Part shown: positions 49,338 through 58,218 of the stretch, in pieces
Position numbering within the stretch: position 1 is the first letter of the stretch
Layout of the letters: the number at the start of each line of letters is the position of its first letter
Source: Rhodococcus spongiicola
Lineage (GTDB): Bacteria; Actinomycetota; Actinomycetes; Mycobacteriales; Mycobacteriaceae
NCBI RefSeq assembly: GCF_004011835.1
Contig: NZ_RKLN01000003.1
Span: forward strand, 62,001-126,000
Direction: 5' to 3'
Length of the DNA stretch: 64,000 bases
The notes under the pieces: model-generated
Seen by the model: only the letters and a program-made list of their open reading frames with translations
The model's database searches: none
Told to the model about the DNA's origin: nothing
Translations under genes and position numbers: made by a program

Positions 49338-49635
49338 AGGGTTGACTCCGGGAAGGTGGGACTTGCGGCGGGGAGAGTGGCCGACTCCTGCAGACCGTAC
49401 GTCGGTTCGACGCCGTCCGTAACGGTAAGCCGTATCCGTGTCGTTGACGCGCACATTGATCTCGCGGGTGTGCCGATGGCTGCGTTGGTTGGCACCGCGT
49501 CCGTCGCCTCCTGGCCGGGAGGGAGGTGTGGGTTCGGATCGTCGATTCGCCCTGACCCGCGCGCACTCCGGGTCGGATTGGGTGGATCGGGAATCGCGTC
49601 CTGCTCGGCCCTCGGGGACCGCCCGGGTTTACATT

Positions 49636-49663
49636 ACTTGACATAATGTCGATTATCGGCACA
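49636..49663 (-). other. dif: Chromosome dimer resolution site dif
   Basis: On the minus strand the 28-bp site carries ccgataat, a 2-base cg, then acattatgtcaagt, matching the actinobacterial dif consensus as I recall it (TTSRCCGATAAT-VN-ACATTATGTCAAGT) at 26 of 28 positions; only positions 2 and 3 differ. XerC/XerD would bind the two arms and FtsK would activate exchange at the division septum. It lies in a 1-kb non-coding region, as expected. Confidence 0.85.
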
Positions 49664-50120
49664 CGGACAGTGTGCGGAACATGCTGCAGACCAGGCTGTT
49701 TCGAGGCACACGTGCGGATCTATCGCGTCGCGCAACTGGCGTCCCGGTGGATGTCCACGACGCGCCGCGCGTCGTCGACGGCCACCACGGTCGCGTCCCG
49801 TACGGCATGCGGTGAGCCGGCGAAGCCGTCGGTTCTCGGTTCCGCCGGTGTCTGAATCATCGACTGGCTCGACCCTCGACCCTGTCGTGACCGCTCTCCC
49901 GGCTTGCCGCCTTACTCCTTCGAAACGTCACTATGACGAAATGAGGCCAGGCAGCCGGGCGCCCAGGCGTGCCGACGCATCGGCCAAGCCGCAATTCCAA
50001 ACGTGGCGGGCTCGCTCCTGGTGGCCTTTTCCGGTAGGCGGGAGCCGAACGGGCCCGCGTCCACGCTTTCGTGTCGGTTCGCTGGAGGCGTCGGCCTGCC
50101 CTGCAGACAAACGGGCGTTT

Positions 50121-50146
50121 AATAGTAGAGCAAATGCTCTGTTATT
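50121..50146. promoter_or_regulatory. Operator of the adjacent TetR regulator
   Basis: Near-perfect 26-bp palindrome: aatagtagagca, aa, tgctctgttatt. The inner agagca/tgctct arms are exact. It abuts the GTG at 50147 and ends 9 bases before ATG 50156, so bound repressor would cover the transcription start. Confidence 0.7.
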
Positions 50147-50155
50147 GTGGGCGCC

Positions 50156-50809
50156 ATGCCCCGACCCCGCGTTCACGATCTCGAGCAGTTGATGGATGCC
50201 GCAGAGAAGCTGGCCGTCGATTCAGGACCTGCGGCGGTCACTGTCCGGGCGTTGTCCGAACTCACCTCGGTGTCCAATGGCGCCATCTACCACGCGTTCG
50301 GGTCTCGCGCGGGCCTGGTGGGCCAAGTCTGGCTACGAGCCGCACAGCGATTTCTGACCATGCAGAACGGGGCGGTCGACGCTGCGTTGGAGCTGGGAAC
50401 AGGACAGGATGCTGCGATCGAGGCGGTCGTCGCCGCCGCCGACGCCCCGGCCCGATTCCTGCTCGACGCTCCGGTGTCGGGCCGATTCCTACTCACCGTG
50501 CGGCGCAACGAACTCCTCGGCGCCGGCGACCTCTCGAACGACCTTGCGGCCGATATCCGCAACCTCGACGACACCCTCGCGGAGCTGTTCGTCCGTCTTT
50601 CGCGCGCCATGTGGCACCGCGCAGACAGGAACGCCGTGGACGTGATCAGAGATTGCGTCGTGGAGCTACCCGGCGCGCTGCTGCTGCGAGGTCGACGCAC
50701 ACCCGATGCGGCTGTGCGTCAACGCCTCGCGGCGGCCGTGCATGCGTTGTTGGCACTGGAACCGCCCCTACCTCTATCGACGTCAGTGCACACCACAGCC
50801 GACAAGTGA
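50156..50809 (+). CDS. TetR-family regulator
   Basis: 217 residues. Helix-turn-helix at about 25-50 (AVTVRALSELTSVSNGAIYHAFGSR, given as AVTVRALSELTSVSNG then AIYHAFGSR). C-terminal ligand domain without a named signature. Start ATG 50156; GTG 50147 is possible and would be nearly leaderless. Followed by an enoyl-CoA hydratase-like gene 13 bp later and a hotdog thioesterase-like gene, so it likely senses an acyl-CoA or fatty acid and autoregulates through the palindrome in front of it. Confidence 0.9.
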   Translation: MPRPRVHDLEQLMDAAEKLAVDSGPAAVTVRALSELTSVSNGAIYHAFGSRAGLVGQVWLRAAQRFLTMQNGAVDAALELGTGQDAAIEAVVAAADAPARFLLDAPVSGRFLLTVRRNELLGAGDLSNDLAADIRNLDDTLAELFVRLSRAMWHRADRNAVDVIRDCVVELPGALLLRGRRTPDAAVRQRLAAAVHALLALEPPLPLSTSVHTTADK

Positions 50810-50822
50810 AAGGAACCGACCG

Positions 50823-51485
50823 ATGACTGCAACCCTGGACTACCGCGACGACATCGCCGTGCTGAATCTCGGCGATAGCGAGAACCGCTTCTCCCCCGAA
50901 TGGCTCGACACCGTCAACGCCCACCTAGGTGAGATCGAGACGACAGCACGCGGCCTGGTCACCGTGGGCGCCGGCAAGTTCTACTCGAACGGACTGGACC
51001 TGGAATGGCTCATGGCCAACGGGAGCCGGGCCGAATGGTATGTAGGGCAGGTCCAAGAGCTGTTCAACCGGATCCTGACCTACCCGCTACCCACCATCGC
51101 GGCGGTCAACGGACATGCCTTCGGCGCCGGCGCCATGTTGGCCATCGCCCACGACTACCGAGTCATGCGCGAAGACCGCGGCTACTACTGCTTCCCCGAA
51201 GTGGACATCAATATCCCCTTCACGGTGGGGATGGCCGCTCTCATTCAGGCGAAACTCACTCCGCAGACCGCGATCACCGCGATGAGCACCGGACACCGGT
51301 ACGGCGGCGCCGAAGCGATGGCGGCTGGGTTGGTCGACGATACCGCGGCGGAGAGTGAACTCGTCACAACCGCGATCAGTCGCCTGGCACCGATCGCCGG
51401 TAAGGACCGCGGCACCCTCGGGGCGATCAAGGCGACCATGTTCAGCTCCGTCACCGACGCGTTGCGGCAGAGCCGTAGCCAGTAA
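50823..51485 (+). CDS. Enoyl-CoA hydratase/isomerase-family protein
   Basis: 220 residues of the crotonase fold. GAGKFYSNGLDLEWL supplies the first oxyanion-hole strand, NGHAFGAGAMLAIAHDYR the second, and FPEVDINIPF carries the likely acid/base Glu. The single-Glu pattern resembles delta3,delta2-enoyl-CoA isomerases more than hydratases. aaagga lies 8 bases before ATG 50823. Cotranscribed with tetR upstream and the DUF4442 gene downstream. Confidence 0.88.
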   Translation: MTATLDYRDDIAVLNLGDSENRFSPEWLDTVNAHLGEIETTARGLVTVGAGKFYSNGLDLEWLMANGSRAEWYVGQVQELFNRILTYPLPTIAAVNGHAFGAGAMLAIAHDYRVMREDRGYYCFPEVDINIPFTVGMAALIQAKLTPQTAITAMSTGHRYGGAEAMAAGLVDDTAAESELVTTAISRLAPIAGKDRGTLGAIKATMFSSVTDALRQSRSQ

Positions 51486-51511
51486 CCGATCACAGACAGG
51501 ATTCCCACGTC

Positions 51512-52003
51512 ATGACCACTTCCACCACCGCACCCATCGGCGAAAACCTCCGAATCTGGAACAAGCTGCAGAACTTGCCTTTCGGCAACTGGATCTTCAC
51601 GCGGGCAGTGTGCCTGAAGGCCCCCTACTTCCGGACGGTCCACCCACTGGTCCACGAGTTGCGGCCCGGGCTGTGCCGCGTCAGCGCCCCCAACCGGCGA
51701 GGCGTGCGCAACCATCTCGGCACCTACCACGCCATCGCCTCGTGCAACATGGCCGAGCTTGCCGGCGGCTTGATGACCGATGCCACGATCCCCTCTACCC
51801 ACCGATGGATTCCGATCGGCATGACCGTGGAATACAAGGCGAAGGCCACTACTGCGGTCACCGCGACCGCACGCCTGGACTCGATTCCCGAGTTCGGAAA
51901 TGAGCCAACCGAACTCGTCGTTCCTGTCGATCTTCTCGACACCGACGGCAACACATACTTCACTGCAAGGATCACTATGAGGGTGTCCAAGAAGTCTCGC
52001 TGA
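51512..52003 (+). CDS. DUF4442 hotdog-fold protein (putative acyl-CoA thioesterase)
   Basis: 163 residues. Hotdog elements: NHLGTYHAIASCNMAELAGG (central helix with the family HLGT), RWIPIGMTVEYKAKA strand, and PVDLLDTDGNTYFTARITMRV. Catalysis unproven for most members. 26 bp after the enoyl-CoA gene in the same orientation; probably handles the acyl-CoA product of that enzyme. Confidence 0.84.
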   Translation: MTTSTTAPIGENLRIWNKLQNLPFGNWIFTRAVCLKAPYFRTVHPLVHELRPGLCRVSAPNRRGVRNHLGTYHAIASCNMAELAGGLMTDATIPSTHRWIPIGMTVEYKAKATTAVTATARLDSIPEFGNEPTELVVPVDLLDTDGNTYFTARITMRVSKKSR

Positions 52004-52011
52004 GCTGCTGA

Positions 52012-53802
<1,791 letters not shown>

Positions 53803-53812
53803 ACGGACACCG

Positions 53813-56320
53813 ATGGCGGCGGACGGAGCTGAGGAGGGCACGAGGCCCGCGGGCGAGGCGACGTCCGATCCGGACTGCGAACTGTGCACGTTGGCCGCGT
53901 CGGCGGGCGACGCGGGTCAATGGCTGTTGATGTTCACCGGGTTCGATCCGGCGACGGAGGGCGTGCGCGAAGCGCTGTTGACTCTCGCAAACGGGTTCAT
54001 GGGGACGCGCGGCGCATTGTCCGAGTGCCGCGCGGATGGCGTTCACTATCCGGGCGTGTACGTGGCCGGGTGCTACAACCGCCTGACTTCGATGGTCGAC
54101 GGGATGCATCACGAGGACGAGAGCCTGGTCAACCTTCCCGACTGGACGACCGTGACCTTCCGGGGCGACGGTGGTGACTGGTTCTCCCCCGCCGGTGACT
54201 TCGATCTGCTCCACCATCACGTGGGGCTCGACATGCGCGGCGGGGTCCTGTTACGCGAGTCGGTGATCGTCGATGCGCGCGGGCGGCGCACCCGGTTGAG
54301 GCAGCGTCGGATCGTGTCGATGGCGCAGCCGCATCTCGCCGCGATCGACACCGTCGTGCGTCCGGAGAACTGGTCGGGCACCCTGGCGGTTCGCTCGACG
54401 TTGGACGCGGACGTGCGAAACACGAACGTCAGGGATCTGCTCCGGTTCGCCGACCGGCACCTCACCGACGTGAGTGTCGGGGGGTTCGGACTCGATGTGG
54501 TCTGGTTGCGGACCCAGACGAGTCAGTCGCGTGTCCAGGTGGCGCAGGCGGCCCGGACTCGCGTGGGCGTGAACGGGATGGGGATCGCTGCCACACACTC
54601 GCGTCGGTTCGAGCGGGAGACCGTCAGCGATCAGTTTGCGGTGGAGGTGCATCGCGGTGGGTCCGTCGAGATCGAGAAGGTCGTGGCGGTGCACACCTCC
54701 CGGGACCGCGCGATCTCGGAGCCCGTGTCAGCCGCCCAGCAAGCGGCGGAATCCGCGCCGGGGTACGAGCAGCTGCTCGCCGCGCACGTGGAGGCGTGGG
54801 ACGGTCTGTGGCAGCGGTTTGCGATGTGTCTCGATGCGGGTTTGCGGGTGCGGCAGGCCACGAACGTCCAGATCTTCCATATCCTGCAGACGTTGACCCC
54901 GCACACGGCTGATCTGGATGTGGGTGTACCCGCGCGCGGACTGCACGGTGAGGCTTACCGCGGGCACGTGTTCTGGGACGACCTCTTCGTGTTCCCGGTG
55001 CTGAACATGCGACTGCCGGAGTTGACGCGGGCGCTGCTCCTGTACCGGTTCCGTCGACTGCCGCAGGCGCGGCGTCTGGCAGCGGCGCAGGGTCTGTCGG
55101 GCGCGTTGTTTCCGTGGCAGAGCGGCAGCGACGGCCGAGAGGAGACCCCGCGGGTGCTGTTGAATCCGCGGTCGGGTCGATGGATGCCGGACAACTCGCG
55201 GCGTCAGTATCACGTGAATCTGGCCATCGCCTACAACGTGTGGCACTACTGGGAGGCGACGGCGGATCTAGGTTTCCTGGCGGCGTTCGGAGCCGAGTTG
55301 CTGGTGGAGAATGCGCGGTTCTGGGCGAGCCTGGCGATTCACGATCCGGACACCGACCGGTTCGACATCCGGGGAGTGATGGGTCCGGACGAGTTCCACG
55401 ACGGTTACCCGGACAGGCCGGGTGCGGGGGTCGACAACAGCGCCTATGTGAACGTGATGGCGGCGTGGTCGCTCGCGCGGGCGCTCGACGCGTACCGGAT
55501 CCTCGGCGAGAACGAGGGCATCGGGTTGTGGGCACGGCTCGATGTTCACGACGACGAACTCGCACGGTGGGATCGGCTGCGTCGCCGGTTGCGCCTGTGT
55601 TTCCTCGACAACGGGCTGCTCAGCCAGTTCGAAGGCTACGAGACTTTGGCGGAACTGGACTGGGAGGCATACCGATCGAGGTACGGCAACATCGGCCGGC
55701 TCGATCTGATTCTCGAGGCCGAGGGTGACAGCTGCATTCGCTACCGGGCCTCCAAGCAGGCCGACGTGTTGATGCTCCTGTACCTGTTCACGGCCGAGGA
55801 ACTCGTGTCGATCATTCACGAGATGGGCTACCCGTTCGATCCGGCGTCCATACCGGACACCGTCGAGTACTACCTGGCTCGGACCAGCCACGGGTCCACG
55901 CTCAGCAGAGTCGCGCACGCATGGGTTCTCGCGCGCGGTAACCGGCGTGGGTCGTGGAAGATGTTCGGCGAGTCCCTGGAAGCGGACCTGTCGGACACCC
56001 AGGGCGGGACAACTAGGGAGGGCGTGCACCTGGGTGCGATGGCGGGAAGCATCGACCTGTTGCAGCGGTGCTACACGGGTTTCGACATCCGTGGTGACGT
56101 GCTGTGGCTGCATCCGCTGTTGCCGGACGAGCTGAAGCTTCTCGAGTTCGACATTCGCTACCGCGATCACTGGGTCCATCTGCGGTGTGACCACTGGGAG
56201 CTGACGGTGTCGACGAAGCCGAGCGCGGCTGCCCCGATCCGGATCGACATCAATGGCCGCTTGTTCGCGCTCGCCGCGGGCCAGAGTGTCACGGTGGCGG
56301 TGGAGAATCCCCCGGTGTGA
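53813..56320 (+). CDS. Glycoside hydrolase family 65 protein (kojibiose/maltose/trehalose phosphorylase-like)
   Basis: 835 residues, full length for GH65. N-terminal beta-sandwich (LANGFMGTRGAL, then a CYN segment), (alpha/alpha)6 barrel with GEAYRGHVFWDDLFVFP and the catalytic acid region GVMGPDEFHD, and a C-terminal segment LARTSHGSTLSRVAHAWVLA with the phosphate-binding-like HGS. Phosphorolyses or hydrolyses an alpha-disaccharide; which one is not decidable. Mycobacterial relatives are linked to the dormancy regulon and trehalose metabolism. Coupled to devS. Confidence 0.9.
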   Translation: MAADGAEEGTRPAGEATSDPDCELCTLAASAGDAGQWLLMFTGFDPATEGVREALLTLANGFMGTRGALSECRADGVHYPGVYVAGCYNRLTSMVDGMHHEDESLVNLPDWTTVTFRGDGGDWFSPAGDFDLLHHHVGLDMRGGVLLRESVIVDARGRRTRLRQRRIVSMAQPHLAAIDTVVRPENWSGTLAVRSTLDADVRNTNVRDLLRFADRHLTDVSVGGFGLDVVWLRTQTSQSRVQVAQAARTRVGVNGMGIAATHSRRFERETVSDQFAVEVHRGGSVEIEKVVAVHTSRDRAISEPVSAAQQAAESAPGYEQLLAAHVEAWDGLWQRFAMCLDAGLRVRQATNVQIFHILQTLTPHTADLDVGVPARGLHGEAYRGHVFWDDLFVFPVLNMRLPELTRALLLYRFRRLPQARRLAAAQGLSGALFPWQSGSDGREETPRVLLNPRSGRWMPDNSRRQYHVNLAIAYNVWHYWEATADLGFLAAFGAELLVENARFWASLAIHDPDTDRFDIRGVMGPDEFHDGYPDRPGAGVDNSAYVNVMAAWSLARALDAYRILGENEGIGLWARLDVHDDELARWDRLRRRLRLCFLDNGLLSQFEGYETLAELDWEAYRSRYGNIGRLDLILEAEGDSCIRYRASKQADVLMLLYLFTAEELVSIIHEMGYPFDPASIPDTVEYYLARTSHGSTLSRVAHAWVLARGNRRGSWKMFGESLEADLSDTQGGTTREGVHLGAMAGSIDLLQRCYTGFDIRGDVLWLHPLLPDELKLLEFDIRYRDHWVHLRCDHWELTVSTKPSAAAPIRIDINGRLFALAAGQSVTVAVENPPV

Positions 56321-56464
56321 GAATCCGCGCGAGTGAGAGTCCCGTGTGCGCCCAGCGCGACGGCCTGGCCGGCGGTGTGACGAACGGCCCTCCCCTGTTC
56401 AGCCGGACGGGCGTCGAATGGGGATGTAGCCGATTCCACGGTTACGTGACAGTGAGGAGTGGTC

Positions 56465-56884
56465 ATGTCCAGCGTTCCAGCTCGCCGCCGGTCCGTTCTG
56501 CCCGACCTGACCGAACTGTTCGACGCGTTCCCGGTCACGGGGTTCCGTCCACCGTTCGGTGGCAACCTGATCCGGGTCGAGGACCGCGTCGAGGATGACA
56601 AGTACACGCTGCGTGCCGAACTTCCCGGTCTGGATCCGGAGGACATCAAGGTCAGCATCGAGGACGGCCGGTTGACGATCGAGGCGGAGCGGACAGAGGA
56701 GAAGTCCGAGGGCGGGCGATCGGAGTTCACGTACGGGTCGTTCAGCCGCGCGGTGACGTTGCCGCCAGGCGCCGACGAGGACGCGGTCGACGCGGCCTAC
56801 TCGAAGGGGATTCTCGAGGTGACGGTCGGCATGTCCGCCAAGGGAGCCGGTGCCAAGCACATCGACGTCAAGTCCGGAGACTGA
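56465..56884 (+). CDS. Hsp20/alpha-crystallin small heat-shock protein
   Basis: 139 residues. Alpha-crystallin domain about 35-125: RVEDRVEDDKYTLRAELPGL, PEDIKVSIEDGRLTIEAER, and the signature YSKGILEVTV. N-terminal RRRSVLPDLTELFDAFPV matches the HspX/Acr type. ATP-independent holdase; Acr is the hallmark dormancy protein of mycobacteria. gaggag precedes ATG 56465 by 5 bases; GTG 56459 would overlap it. Converges with the USP gene (5 bp). Confidence 0.93.
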   Translation: MSSVPARRRSVLPDLTELFDAFPVTGFRPPFGGNLIRVEDRVEDDKYTLRAELPGLDPEDIKVSIEDGRLTIEAERTEEKSEGGRSEFTYGSFSRAVTLPPGADEDAVDAAYSKGILEVTVGMSAKGAGAKHIDVKSGD

Positions 56885-56889
56885 CGGTT

Positions 56890-57771
56890 CTACTTGGAGC
56901 GCACCACCAGCAGCGGGTTCGTGACGGCGTGCAGTAGGGCGGCGCTGGTGGAGCCGAGGGTCATCGCCGGGAATCCGCCGCGGCCGCGGCTACCGACGAC
57001 GATGAGCCGGGCCCCGGCGCCGTGCGTGAGCAGATTGCGTACCGGGCGGTCCTGCACCACGATCGTGTGGACGGTGACATCGGGGTACTTCTCCTGCCAT
57101 CCGGCGAGGCTTTCGGACAGAACGGCTTGTTCGGCCGCTTCGGTGGTCGGCCATTCGATGCGGTGCGGGTCGGTCAGCGAGAACGGATTCAGCATCGAGA
57201 GGTCGCGATCCGACCAGGCGTGGAGGGCGAGGAGATCCGCTTCGTGCAGGGATGCTTCCTCGAACGCGGCGGCGATGGCGGGTCCGCTCGCCTCGGACCC
57301 GTCGACGCCGACGACGACGGGTCCGGTGAGGGGCGGTTCGCCGGGTTCGGGCCAACTGGGGACCACGACGACCGGGCACCGGGCGTGACGAGCAACCGCG
57401 GAGGTGACCGACCCGGTCAGACCGCTGGTGAACTCCCCGAGTCCTCGGGTGCCGAGGACGACCATTCGTGCCGATTCGGAATCCTCCACGAGGGCTTGCA
57501 CGGCGGGTAGCGAGGAGAGTTCGCTACGGGTGTCGACGAGCTGGCCTTCGTCCTCTAGCGCCACGAGCTGCCGCGCGTCGTCGATGCAGCGTTCACCGGC
57601 GATGCGCAGGTCGTCGGTGAACGGTGAACCGGGTCCGATGCCCCCGGTGCTGACGCTCGACACGAGCAGCAGGGTGTCGCCACGTAGTCGAGCCTCGTGC
57701 GCGGCCCAGCGGACTGCATCACGGGATGCGGCGGAGCCGTCGACGCCGACGACGATCGGGGATGTGCTCAT
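56890..57771 (-). CDS. Universal stress protein, two tandem USP domains
   Basis: 293 residues: USP domain 1 (about 1-140) and 2 (about 150-293). The nucleotide-binding GxxG(9)G(S/T) pattern is seen in GTRGLGEFTSGLTGSV and GSRGRGGFPAMTLGSTS, so ATP binding is likely. N-terminus VVGVDGSAAS; repeat start VVGVDGSEAS. First gene of the leftward side; ATG 57771. Typical DosR-regulon member. Confidence 0.93.
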   Translation of the reverse strand: MSTSPIVVGVDGSAASRDAVRWAAHEARLRGDTLLLVSSVSTGGIGPGSPFTDDLRIAGERCIDDARQLVALEDEGQLVDTRSELSSLPAVQALVEDSESARMVVLGTRGLGEFTSGLTGSVTSAVARHARCPVVVVPSWPEPGEPPLTGPVVVGVDGSEASGPAIAAAFEEASLHEADLLALHAWSDRDLSMLNPFSLTDPHRIEWPTTEAAEQAVLSESLAGWQEKYPDVTVHTIVVQDRPVRNLLTHGAGARLIVVGSRGRGGFPAMTLGSTSAALLHAVTNPLLVVRSK

Positions 57772-57784
57772 GCGGATCTCCTGC

Positions 57785-58213
57785 TCATGCGGATCTCTTC
57801 GGGGGCGGCGGTGGGGTTCCCTCGCTGAGCGCCCGCACCAGGTCGAGGCGTGTGACAGCGCCGATCGGGGTGAAGCCGTCGACGACGGGCACGGTGCAGG
57901 TGCGAGCATCGCGGTCGGTCAGGGCCGCCACGATGTGGGTGATGTCGGTGTCGGCACCAACGGCGAGGACGGGCGAGGTCATCGTGTCGGAAACGCTGTC
58001 CCAGCCGGTACTGGCGAGATCGATGGTGTTGAGCAGGGCGCGGATCCGGTCGAGCAGGTGGGTTGCGGTGACGATTCCGACGAGGCGCCCGGAGGCGTCG
58101 ACGACGTGGAGCGCGGACTCCGGGTCGGGGCCGAGCAGGTGGGCTGCGTAGGCGAGGGTGGCGTGTTCGTCGATGGTGACCACCCTGGTGGTCATGATGT
58201 CTCCGGCGCGCAC
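57785..58213 (-). CDS. CBS-domain pair protein
   Basis: 142 residues, two CBS motifs (MTTRVVTIDEHATLAYAAHLL; MTSPVLAVGADTDITHIVAA), ending in a Pro-rich tail. CBS pairs bind adenosine nucleotides and sense energy state. GTG 58213 is chosen because aaggag lies about 8 bases upstream. It starts 5 bases past the PEP synthase stop, so the genes are co-transcribed; it may report energy state to that enzyme. Confidence 0.85.
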   Translation of the reverse strand: MRAGDIMTTRVVTIDEHATLAYAAHLLGPDPESALHVVDASGRLVGIVTATHLLDRIRALLNTIDLASTGWDSVSDTMTSPVLAVGADTDITHIVAALTDRDARTCTVPVVDGFTPIGAVTRLDLVRALSEGTPPPPPKRSA

Positions 58214-58218
58214 CGGAT

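Larger units (their letters stand above)
49117..50155. other. Non-coding region containing dif
   Basis: 1039 bp with no gene I can support apart from the fragments above. It contains the arsenate-reductase remnant, a 24-bp palindrome (49314-49337), the dif site (49636-49663), and the tetR operator (50121-50146). Open frames on both strands have ambiguous starts and no domain signature. Lack of coding around dif is usual. Confidence 0.7.

Noticed and set aside
49335-49855. Plus- and minus-strand frames of 69-172 codons around dif
   Set aside because: Several mutually exclusive frames, no ribosome site or domain in any; treated as non-coding.
56418-56437. DosR box before hsp20
   Set aside because: Only one half (ggggat) resembles the motif; the second half does not match.
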